A DNA stretch of 64,000 nt from Syngnathus acus (lineage: Eukaryota > Chordata > Actinopteri > Syngnathiformes > Syngnathidae): positions 1,838,501 to 1,902,500 of the forward strand of contig NC_051094.1 of the NCBI RefSeq assembly GCF_901709675.1, written 5' to 3'. The translations under genes and the position numbers were made by a program. This document shows, one piece after another, positions 13,385 through 24,722 of this stretch (the stretch's first letter is position 1; every line of letters begins with the position of its first letter). The notes beneath the pieces are model-generated. The model did no database searches. It was not told where the DNA came from and saw only the letters and a program-made list of their open reading frames with translations.

Positions 13385-14690
13385 GGCTGCTGCGGGCATT
13401 GTGGGTGGGGCTGTGGGCTGGGCAGATGTGCGTGTGCGCGTTTTGGATGCACATTTCACGCTTTCTCCCTTGCATGCTTTCTCGGAATCTCCGTGGTTAA
13501 GCGAGTTAATATACGTGTGTTATTAAAGGGCCTGCAGCCCACTGGCTGCCTCACCCCACAGTGTCACCCCGCTCCCCCGCCCTCCTGACGGCGGCTTAGA
13601 CTTTGCGCCCATCTCTTCCTCTATCAGCCATTCTAATGTCCCTCATTGTGTTTGTCACCTGAGTCAGCAGAGAAGATGAAAGGGGAGGAAGAGGAGAGTC
13701 TGGTGGGGTGGCAGGGGCGGGGGGTTCTGTGTGTGTGGTTGTGGTGATGGTGGTCCAGCCAACTCTACTTTATTGCTGTTTATCCCCGCAGCAAAAGCTG
13801 TCAGGCGGTGACAGATTGGCAGAATGTTTAATCAACTTATTTCCTTGCTCTTGCTCCGTAAATGAATGCAAAGTTGAATGCCTCTGCATCTTTTTTTCTC
13901 AGTAGGCTAGTAAAACAATTGGTAAGAATTGTAACCACGCATAATAGCCTATCGCGGGGGAATATTTTGTTATTATTATTATTTTTAAAAAAAACTGTAA
14001 TGCATTATAATGGGGAGATGTTTCCATATTTTGGTTACTTTTTTTATAGAGACTTTTTTTAATAGAGACAAAAAGAAGTTCTCTGCAATAATGTTTCAAT
14101 AAAATGATCTCTTTCACATGCAGTCAGTCAAAAGTAAGACTTGTACGTTTTCAAGAATAGAACATTTGATAGAGCTAGTGCAAGTGTACCAGCATATTTT
14201 GTTCAGAGAAAATATACACAAAATAATTTAAAAATTCAGAAGGGATTGTATTTCATTTATCGTGGGGATTTTTCTTTGAAAAAAAAATACATGGTAAGAA
14301 ATACTCCAATTTGAAAACATAATGATAGTACAACAAAAGGCACTCTCTGCATTTTGTTAGCCTACTAAAGTAATTGTCCGAGTTATTTTTATTTTTATTC
14401 TTTTGCTACTGTATTCATAAAAATCTTGGTAAAAAACATCAGCTATTCAGCTAACCGCAAAAAGTTTTAATTCAGGCAACTACTTTGTATATGCTTTCGT
14501 TCTAAAATAAAATGATTAAATCAATTATGCTGGCCTAACAATAGTTCAAAACTACATTTCAGAAATCGCTCAAATAAAAAGCAGCTTGTGACAATAAAAA
14601 GAAGCTCACCATTGTGATTGTTTTGTGAGAGAAAAGCTATCCGGGGAATCAAATTTATCTTAAAGCATATCTGAATCCATTTCAAAATAT

Positions 14691-14792
<102 letters not shown>

Positions 14793-17700
14793 CGTGTGCT
14801 TGAAGGAGTCGCGGATGTGTGTGTTAAGTAGTGTGTGAAGGCGCTGCCCTGTTCGGGCCCAACTCCACTGTATCGATTTCCAACTTGTCCTGTCGAATGT
14901 GACGAGGACAGCGGTGGCTGGTGGCCGCAGCACCATGGACAGCGCCCCCCACCACCACCCTCCCATCCCCTCCCCTCCTTGTTGACCTCGCCTTGCTTGT
15001 CACATTTCCCCCGCGTGGGACGCGACATGACCAAGTGCGGACACGGACAGAGAGAAAGAGAGAGAGAGGCAAGCTTTTTTTTTTTCTTTCCTCTTGTGAA
15101 CGAGCACCGCGGTTCAGTCCATTTGGGGTCGTCTAAATGATGTTGTAAATTGAAAATGTTCTCAAATAATAACTGCACCACATGATTAGGCACATTGAAG
15201 GTAAACTTGTATTGTTATTGGTTTAAATAGCAGATGGAAGCAATATGCACTGGCTCCATTCACTTGCATGACTTAAATGATCCAATTACGCGCGAGAACG
15301 TATGTGCGCATTTTACGCACAAAAGCAAGCAGCATGATTTGGACTCGCATCCAAAATATCATTCTGCTTTATTTGTTGAACTTTTTTTTTTTTTAACTCC
15401 AAAATCCAAAACACGCGGTGTGCTCGTGGGGTTGTTCGGTTTGGGCGTGGGGGTGCTGTTTGATGGAGCTGTGCTGAAGCTTTGAGACAGCTTGTTAATT
15501 AAAAGCCCAAGAGATGAGGCTGTGCAGCCAGCGTCCATATCAGTGCGACGCTAAGCACACTGACAGACAGCAAGTTACTTCAACACCAATCCTCCTCTAC
15601 CTTTTTTTTTTTTTTTTATCACAGCAAAGCAGTGAGATATTTTAATGCGTTCAAATCCCACTGTGGCTGAGCAATATCTTGTTTTCTACTTAAGGAATGA
15701 CGACAAACCTCAGTATTTCCTGTCACTCCGCGAGGATATATAGAGCCCAAATGGCTGCTTTATGAGCTCCCAAATCCAGGCGGCAGCCAGCTTAAATGTG
15801 GCAAATTCGATTAAGAGGAGGGTAAGAAAGGAATGTCAAAATGGATTGAATTAGAGACGATTGGTATTAAATACTTTAATAGGCTTCAGGATGACATTGA
15901 TGGCATAGAAGCACACAAAGAGCAGCATTAAAACAAAAGACGTCCTTTTTTCTCCCCTGTTCTTTAGTCTGCAACTGTGGTCATCTCACATGTATTATTC
16001 CGCCTTAATTGAACCCAAAGTCCGCCCTTTGCCTGGAGGGCATTTTACGCAAGTGTCACATTGAAGGCTTGTTAAGTAGGAAAAACAAAAATACCACGAG
16101 GTATGCAATACCAATGAGAAAACATGTTTGTTATGAAAAAGAAGATAAATAATGAAAGCGTAAAAGATGCTTCCGGGAGAGTTGAGTGTTGGGTCTTTTG
16201 GGGGCGGGGGGTGCCGGTGGTTCAGCTACAAGGCAACCTGCTGGACCACAGTAAAACCGGAGGGGGGGCTCTGACTTAAAAGGAAGTATAATCATGAAAC
16301 TTTGTCTGCCTCAAAACACAATCTTTAACTAATGATAGTTTGTAAAAAAAAATAATCATAATAATTAATAATAATAATTTTGATTTTTGCAAGTGGAACG
16401 TCTTTAGCAGCTGACACCACCGAGAGGAAGAAAAAAAAAATTCACATGCAAAGGGGCGAATAAGATGGAAGAGCTGATGATGACTTCCAGTTGGGAATCA
16501 TTAGACGACTTCTTCTAAAGCGTCAAGACAATCTCAGCCTCGTAAATTGCGTTCTCCTCCTGATGACCACATTGCGCAAGAATGCACACGTGTGAAACGG
16601 AACGGCCGCTGGACACTTTATTAGGTACACTAAGAAATGGAGTCATGCTCACTTTTGCACAGCGCGTCATTTAAGACCAAGATCAAGTGTATAGCTCAAA
16701 TCGAATTAAAATAATTTGGAAGCGAGCGAGCATTGTTGTTTTTTTTTAACCGTATTTTTAAAACTAGTTCTGTTTGTGTGGGGGTGCAAAATACGGCCAC
16801 AGATATTCTATAACACAAAAACACATAACATTTTGATTTCATCTGTTCACCAACATGTGAGTTTCTTAATTAAATCTTGATCTGCTCCTGCAACTCATTT
16901 GTTTTGTTTTTGTGATTTATTTATTTTGTAAGTGAGCTGCAGCAGGCTCTCCAAGTGTCTACCACATCCATCAACGTCACACAAGTTGCTATTTAGTCAG
17001 TGGATCTGTTGCAGTTTATTTTTATTTTCTCTTGGGAGAAAACAAACAAGAATTATGAACACTTCCTCGACGTGATGAACGATATTAAACAGAATGAGCT
17101 CGTATATTCGTTGAATCTCCACCTGGAAAAAAAACACAATTTAATAATTATTCAGTCAAGTGAACACCATCCCCGATTGTGCTTGAACAAACATGACAAA
17201 TATTTAGAATTATTGTAATATTAATTACCCTTCCACTTGAAGTTCACTTTTTTTTTATATAAATCACGTTCGAATTAAATGTCTTAAATTGAAACATTTA
17301 AAAAAAAAACTAAGAAGAAATTCAAACGATCTATTTATATATTGATTTTTTTCCATTACTGTTTTTATTCTTTAAATCTAAACATTTACAAATGTTCACA
17401 TTAAAAATAGATGGCGTTGGCATCCCAAAAAATGACTTTTGCGAGTTATATTTTGTTTTGTTTTTAGGCAAGAAGAAGGAGGGGAGAAGGTTCACGCAGA
17501 GATGAGAGCCGAGCAGAGCGGCTGCGGTGGCAGAGGGTCCCCCTAAGGCAGGGCGCCATCTAGCAAACAAAGGTAGCAACAATAACAGCCTCCGAGGAGG
17601 GCCTCACACGCACACAAACCAGAAAGGAAAGAGAAAGGCTGAAAAAAAGAAAAAGAGAGAGGAAAGACAGGAGAAGATGTCTACTATTGCTTTGCCGCTT

Positions 17701-18181
17701 AAAGTTGACCCAGCCACACAGGAGAAGAAACTTCAGAACTTTACAGTCTCCAAACTCTCCTTGTTTGAGCGCGGGTGCTAACTACGACGTCAAGGAGAAT
17801 TTATTTGATTTATTTTAGTCAGGGTTTCCTTGGAAATGAATATAAAATCATTGACGTGCATCTTAGGAAAACTCCACTGATCACATTAGAAATGGCATTT
17901 GGAATAATGTGTTCGCATGAGAGCGGGTTAATTGAGTGATTAAAAGCGACTCACAGACCTTTAAAACGTTCATTTTTATTTCAAAAGGAATCATTTTTGT
18001 TTTTTTACATTAAAAGTAAACAAAAAACGTTTGAGTATTATGCAATGGAGTTATGAGTCCTACATTTAGTTCAAATGCACAGAAGACTGTTTAAATGGAA
18101 TTGCAAAAAAAACTTAATCCGGGTGCTATTAAATGTAAATAATGAATGAAACCTTGTAATAGTCCTAATTTTGACTAACAT

Positions 18182-18221
18182 GATAAATAAATAAATAAAT
18201 AAACAAATAAATAAATAAATA
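18182..18221 (+). repeat. (AAAT)n microsatellite
   Basis: Ten tetranucleotide units, with one AAAC variant. Confidence 0.9.
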
Positions 18222-18870
18222 CCCAATCGCAGGTTGTGCGAGCAGAAACACTGGACTCAAAGCAATTCTTTTTACTGACTTTCTGTGATGGAGTTCTTTT
18301 GGGGTGAATATGACAGCTATTCAAAAAATATATATATTACTCCCCCAACGCCTCTATCACCATTAAATGAATGGACGCCTGACCTTTTAGGACCGGACCC
18401 TGTCCACTCTGGCACCCGTCTATCCAAATAACCCCCCCAACAAACTGCATCACACAGTGCTAGCTATTCATTACTGATATAATCAGTGGATGCAAATGAA
18501 TTTGGACGAGGTCCTTGTGTGTGTCGGGGAGGGGGGGGGGGAGCAACTATAACCATAGCTGCACCGAGATGGAGACCATTGAATGCCCACCTGAATCCAA
18601 TATTGCCGCATATGTGGGTGTGGGGGTTCATACCGGCGAGCAGTCTCTATTCAAATGAGATGCGCATGCGCGGATCTGTGCGTGGCCTTTGAAGAGAAGA
18701 GAGGGGTCGTGTCACTCAGCAGAGGGAGAGGGCTACTCCGTTCTACCACCCTCCTCTTCATCTTCCTTTCTACTCCCCCCCCCCCCCCCCCCTCCCGACC
18801 CCCACTCGCTCTTCTTCTTCTTCTTCACACAACACATGTGCATTTTCACCATTGGGCTCAGATTAGAGTC

Positions 18871-18878
18871 CTTTAAGG
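18871..18878 (+). repeat. Left 8-bp target-site duplication (CTTTAAGG)
   Basis: It directly precedes CAGTGTTTCCC and is identical to 25888-25895 on the other side of the element. Eight base pairs is the duplication size of hAT transposons. Confidence 0.9.
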
Positions 18879-20169
18879 CAGTGTTTCCCAATCCTTTTTC
18901 ATTCACGGCACACCTTTTCATTGGAAAAAATCTCGAGGCACACCACCAACAAAAATCTGTTGTTATACCAGCTTCTATATTAAAATCCGTTATATTACAA
19001 CAAAAGATGTAAAGTTCTATTCCTATATATGTATGGAGAGTCGAATAATTGAATAAAAATAAATACTAAATATTCTTTAAATTGTATTTCTTTTGAAATT
19101 GAAAGTGACCGTTTTTGAAAAAAGGTTTTAGACAGTGTAAGGAATAAACTATTGAAAGTGATAGTGATCAAAATCCAAAAGAATCAATATGGCTTTGTTT
19201 ACTGTTTTAGACTAGCTCTATAAAATATTGAGACATTAAGAACAAAGTCACTTTTAAAGACGCTCTGCTGTTCTGACAGTCGAGGTGTCTCGACTTGACT
19301 GTGTATTTTACGTTGGTGAAATATCCAAGCCATTTGGGCTCCAAAAGTGATTCGTTCTTTTTTCAGTTCATATGACTTCAACCAGTAGGTGTCGGTAATG
19401 CACATTGAAGCTAGTGCCACCGCGCCGTAAATCAAAACGAAGAAGAAAATGACACAACTTCCCGTTCACGAACGAGTCGTGAATTGCATTTCCCGTTCAC
19501 CAACTGAACGGAGTGAACGAATCAGTGATTTGCATTTCCAGTTCATCGCGTGAACGGATCAGTGAGGGAACGAATCCTGACTTTCCCGTTCGCGAACGAG
19601 TCAATGGGTCAACTGCCTTCCTTCCCGTGCATCAACGGATCAGTCAGTGAACGTGTTGCGTCTCCCTCCTGGCGTGAACTATCTAAGCCAGAATGTCGAT
19701 TTACGATTTGCCAAGGAAAGAAAAAGACACTCACTGAAACACCACTTCTTTTATGCACGTTTTCTCCAAGCTAACGGCTAACTTTATTGCATGAAGGGAT
19801 GCGCCGTTATGCAACAACGGGGAGATTATGCTTCTCTTTGGGTAATCTTGATTTTATAACACTTGTAGTAGTTTTTAAATAACGTGTATGCATATATACG
19901 CCTAAATATTGTTATCCAATATATCTACTGCAATTTTACATTGGATTGCTGGTTTGAAATTTGGTTTTATTATTATTTTAATAAACATTTATGTTAAAAC
20001 TTGTCTGCTGTTTTATTCCTTGTTTTTATATTCGCCAATTAAAACGTAAAAATCAGACATTTGGTTAACTGCTTTATATGACAACAACACCTCATGGACA
20101 CTTCAATAGGTACACTACACGAGGTAAAAAAATAAATAAATAAAGGGTTAATTGCACGTGGAAGCATAT

Positions 20170-20231
20170 TCTCACACCTGGGATCGAACCAAGACCTTAC
20201 TGTGCAAGAGACCATGTCACTAACCAGTCGA
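20170..20231 (-). other. tRNA-like remnant in left palindrome arm
   Basis: On the minus strand a B-box-like GGTTCGATCCC core is preceded by an anticodon-arm-like stretch. It mirrors the copy at 24659-24722. The structure is degenerate and an acceptor stem is not visible. Confidence 0.25.
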
Positions 20232-20455
20232 CTGTTTCGACATGACAGGCTACAGTCGAATGCACTGTTTTGTACTAGTGATGTGCATCACAGGCCAATA
20301 GGGAAAAAGCTTAAGTGAAAGTGAAGTGCCACACCCGCCCTCACCCCCACCTCCTGATTGGCTGGTTGAGCTGTGACGTCACTTGGACACTCCATTAGGT
20401 ACACCGCCATTTTCAAGTGCACCTAATAACAGGCCACTTTATTAGGGAAATATCA

Positions 20456-23400
20456 TGGTCAAAGGTCACAGGTGTCAAGCTCTAGTCCTCGGGGCCGCGT
20501 TCCAACATGTTTTCCAAGTGACCCTCGTTAGGCGCACCTGCGTGAAAGGTTTTTGGTCACTTTCACGTTCCGCAGGAGCTAAAACTTTTCACGCAGGTGT
20601 ACTTAACGAGGGAATCACACGGACACCCCATTAGGTACATCGCCATTTTCAAGTGTACCTAATAACAGGCCACTTTATTAGGGAAATACACGAGGTGAAT
20701 CTTGGAAAACATGTTGGAACGCGGCCCCGAGGACTAGAGCTTGACACCTGTGACCTTTGACCATGATATTTCCCTAATAAAGTGGCCTGTTATTAGGTAC
20801 ACTTGAAAATGGCGGTGTACCTAATGGAGTGTCTGTGTGATTCCCTCGTTAAGCGCACCTGCGTGAAAAGTTTTTGGTCACTTTCACGTTCCGCAGGAGC
20901 TAAAACTTTTCACGCAGGTGTACTTAACGAGGGAATCACACGGACACCCCATTAGGTACACCGCCATTTTCAAGTGTACCTAATAAATGGCCACTTTATT
21001 AGGGAAATACACGAGGTGAATCTTGGAAAACATGTTGGAACGCGGCCCCGAGGACTAGAGCTTGACACCTGTGACCTTTGACCATGATATTTCCCTAATA
21101 AAGTGGCCTGTTATTTGGTACACTTGAAAATGACGGTGTACCTAATGGAGTGTCCGTGTGATTCCCTCGTTAAGCGCACCTGCGTGAAAAGTTTTGGCCA
21201 CTTTCACGTTCCGCAGGAGCTAAAACTTTTCACGCAGGTGCACTTAACGAGGGAATCACACGGACACTCCATTAGGTACATCGCCATTTTCAAGTGTACC
21301 TAATAACAGGCCAGTTTATTAGGGAAATACACGAGGTGAATCTTGGAAAACATGTTGGAACACGGCCCGAGGACGAGAGCTTGACACCTGTGACCTTTGA
21401 CCATGATATTTCCCTAATAAAGTGGCCTGTTATTTGGTACACTTGAAAATGACGGTGTACCTAATGGAGTGTCCGTGTGATTCCCTCGTTAAACGCACCT
21501 GCGTGAAAAGTTTTGGCCACTTTCACGTTCCGCAGGAGCTAAAACTTTTCACGCAGGTGCACTTAACGAGGGAATCACACGGACACTCCATTAGGTACAT
21601 CGCCATTTTCAAGTGTACCTAATAACAGGCCACTTTATTAGGGAAATACACGAGGTGAATCTTGGAAAACATGTTGGAACGCGGCCCCGAGGACTAGAGC
21701 TTGACACCTGTGACCTTTGACCATGATATTTCCCTAATAAAGTGGCCTGTTATTAGGTACACTTGAAAATGGCGGTGTACCTAATGGAGTGTCTGTGTGA
21801 TTCCCTCGTTAAGCGCACCTGCGTGAAAAGTTTTGGTCACTTTCACGTTCCGCAGGAGCTAAAACTTATCACGCAGGTGCGCTTAACGAGGGCATCACAC
21901 GGACACTCCATTAGGTACACCGCCATTTTCAAGTGTACCTAATAACAGGCCACTTTATTAGGGAAATACACGAGGTGAATCTTGGAAAACATGTTGGAAC
22001 GCGGCCCCGAGGACTAGAGCTTGACACCTGTGACCTTTGACCATGATATTTCCCTAATAAAGTGGCCTGTTATTCGGTACACTTGAAAATGGCGGTGTAC
22101 CTAATGGAGTGTCCGTGTGATTCCCTCGTTAAGCGCACCTGCGTGAAAAGTTTTGGTCATTTTCACGTTCCGCAGGAGCTAAAACTTTTCACGCAGGTGC
22201 GCTTAACGAGGGAATCACACGGACACTCCATTAGGTACACCGCCATTTTCAAGTGTACCTAATAAATGGCCACTTTATTAGGGAAATACACGAGGTGAAT
22301 CTTGGAAAACATGTTGGAACGCGGCCCCGAGGACTAGAGCTTGACACCTGTGACCTTTGACCATGATATTTCCCTAATAAAGTGGCCTGTTATTTGGTAC
22401 ACTTGAAAATGACGGTGTACCTAATGGAGTGTCCGTGTGATTCCCTCGTTAAGCGCACCTGCGTGAAAAGTTTTGGCCACTTTCACGTTCCGCAAGAGCT
22501 AAAACTTTTCACGCAGGTGCACTTAACGAGGGAATCACACGGACACCCCATTAGGTACACCGCCATTTTCAAGTGTACCTAATAAATGGCCACTTTATTA
22601 GGGAAATACACGAGGTGAATCTTGGAAAACATGTTGGAACGCGGCCCCGAGGACTAGAGCTTGACACCTGTGACCTTTGACCATGATATTTCCCTAATAA
22701 AGTGGCCTGTTATTCGGTACACTTGAAAATGACGGTGTACCTAATGGAGTGTCCGTGTGATTCCCTCGTTAAGCGCACCTGCGTGAAAAGTTTTGGCCAC
22801 TTTCACGTTCCGCAAGAGCTAAAACTTTTCACGCAGGTGCACTTAACGAGGGAATCACACGGACACTCCATTAGGTACATCGCCATTTTCAAGTGTACCT
22901 AATAACAGGCCAGTTTATTATGGAAATACACGAGGTGAATCTTGGAAAACATGTTGGAACGCGGCCCCGAGGACGAGAGCTTGACACCTGTGACCTTTGC
23001 CCATGATATTTCCCTAATAAAGTGGCCTGTTATTTGGTACACTTGAAAATGACGGTGTACCTAATGGAGTGTCCGTGTGATTCCCTCGTTAAGCGCACCT
23101 GCGTGAAAAGTTTTGGTCACTTTCACGTTCCGCAGGAGCTAAAACTTTTCACGCAGGTGCACTTAACGAGGGAATCACACGGACACTCCATTAGGTACAT
23201 CGCCATTTTCAAGTGTACCTAATAACAGGCCACTTTATTAGGGAAATATACGAGGTGAATCTTGGAAAACATGTTGGAACGCGGCCCCGAGGACGAGAGC
23301 TTGACACCTGTGACCTTTGACCATGATATTTCCCTAATAAAGTGGCCTGTTATTTGGTACACTTGAAAATGACGGTGTACCTAATGGAGTGTCCGTGTGA

Positions 23401-24435
23401 TTCCCTCGTTAAGCGCACCTGCGTGAAAAGTTTTGGCCACTTTCACGTTCCGCAGGAGCTAAAACTTTTCACGCAGGTGCACTTAACGAGGGAATCACAC
23501 GGACACTCCATTAGGTACATCGCCATTTTCAAGTGTACCTAATAACAGGCCACTTTATTAGGGAAATACACGAGGTGAATCTTGGAAAACATGTTGGAAC
23601 GCGGCCCCGAGGACAAGAGCTTGACACCTGTGACCTTTGACCATGATATTTCCCTAATAAAGTGGCCTGTTATTAGGTACACTTGAAAATGGCGGTGTAC
23701 CTAATGGAGTGTCCGTGTGATTCCCTCGTTAAGTGCACCTGCGTGAAAAGTTTTAGCTCCTGCGGAACGTGAAAGTGACCAAAAACTTTTCACGCAGGTG
23801 CGCTTAACGAGGGTAACTTGGAAAACATGTTGGAATGCGGCCCCGAGGACTAGAGCTCGACACCTGTGACCTTTGACCATGATATTTCCCTAATAAAGTG
23901 GCCTGTTATTTGGTACACTTGAAAATGACGGTGTACCTAATGGAGTGTCCGTGTGATTCCCTCGTTAAGCGCACCTGCGTGAAAAGTTTTGGCCACTTTC
24001 ACGTTCCGCAGGAGCTAAAACTTTTCACGCAGGTGCACTTAACGAGGGAATCACACGGACACTCCATTAGGTACATCGCCATTTTCAAGTGTACCTAATA
24101 ACAGGCCACTTTATTAGGGAAATACACGAGGTGAATCTTGGAAAACATGTTGGAACGCGGCCCCGAGGACAAGAGCTTGACACCTGTGACCTTTGACCAT
24201 GATATTTCCCTAATAAAGTGGCCTGTTATTAGGTACACTTGAAAATGGCGGTGTACCTAATGGAGTGTCCGTGTGATTCCCTCGTTAAGTGCACCTGCGT
24301 GAAAAGTTTTAGCTCCTGCGGAACGTGAAAGTGACCAAAAACTTTTCACGCAGGTGCGCTTAACGAGGGTAACTTGGAAAACATGTTGGAATGCGGCCCC
24401 GAGGACTAGAGCTCGACACCTGTGACCTTTGACCA
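20456..24435. promoter_or_regulatory. Array of 14 DR1 nuclear-receptor motifs, one per satellite monomer
   Basis: TGACCTTTGACCA (inverse TGGTCAAAGGTCA) is a direct repeat of AGGTCA-type half sites with one spacer base. That is the DR1 class bound by COUP-TF, HNF4 and RXR heterodimers. Copies start at 20456 (opposite orientation), 20751, 21072, 21391, 21711, 22031, 22351, 22671, 22991 (mismatch, TTTGCCCA), 23311, 23631, 23867, 24187 and 24423. The motif itself is seen directly. Binding and any effect on the neighbouring COUP-TF gene are inference. Confidence 0.6.
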
Positions 24436-24440
24436 TGATA
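20690..24440 (+). repeat. 320-bp tandem satellite with hairpin monomers
   Basis: About 11-12 head-to-tail units have spacings of 319-321 bp, except two short units of 236 bp near the right end. Each full monomer has a unique part ('acacgaggtgaatcttggaaaacatg... gaccatgatatttcc'). This is followed by a perfect-looking inverted repeat of about 110 bp per arm, from 'cctaataaagtggcctgttat' to 'ataacaggccactttattagg', around a 25-bp loop 'ggccactttcacgttccgcaggagc'. The monomers differ by only a few substitutions, so the array is young or homogenised. The recurrent 66-codon open frame in the monomers is a by-product of this repetition. Confidence 0.93.
23311..24422 (+). repeat. Duplicated 556-bp higher-order block in the satellite
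   Basis: Two blocks (23311-23866 and 23867-24422) each join a 320-bp monomer to a 236-bp short monomer and are nearly identical. In each short monomer (about 23735-23815 and 24292-24370) the hairpin loop is inverted (AGCTCCTGCGGAACGTGAAAG instead of its complement) and the right outer arm is missing. Confidence 0.8.
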
Positions 24441-24658
24441 TTTCCCTAATAAAGTGGCCTGTTATTAGGTACACTTGAAAATGGCGGTGTACCTAATGGA
24501 GTGTCCAAGTGACGTCCCAGCTCAAACAGCCAATCAGGAGGTGGGGGTGAGGGCGGGTGTGGCACTTCACTTTCACCCAAGCTTTTTCCCTATTGGCCTG
24601 TGATGCACATCACTAGTACAAAACAGTGCATTCGACTGTAGCCTGTCATGTCGAAACA

Positions 24659-24722
24659 GCCGACTGGTTAGTGACATGGTATCTTGCTCAGTAAGATCTT
24701 GGTTCGATCCCAGGTGTGAGAA
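24659..24722 (+). other. tRNA-like remnant in right palindrome arm
   Basis: The stretch contains an anticodon-arm-like hairpin (ATCTT, loop GCTCAGT, AAGAT at 24681-24697). Immediately after it comes a T-arm-like hairpin (CTTGG, TTCGATC, CCAGG at 24698-24714) with a Pol III B-box core GGTTCGATCC. There is no variable loop and no matching acceptor stem, so it is at most a tRNA-derived (SINE-like) fragment, not a functional tRNA. Confidence 0.3.

Noticed and set aside
21103-24098. Eight near-identical 66-codon open frames at 320-bp spacing
   Set aside because: They are the same satellite monomer read repeatedly. The frame spans the hairpin arms and loop, and substitutions between copies show no codon-position bias that I can see.
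24659-24722. Functional tRNA gene
   Set aside because: There is no acceptor stem and no variable loop, and the anticodon loop has C at the position that is T in nearly all tRNAs. Only a remnant is supported.
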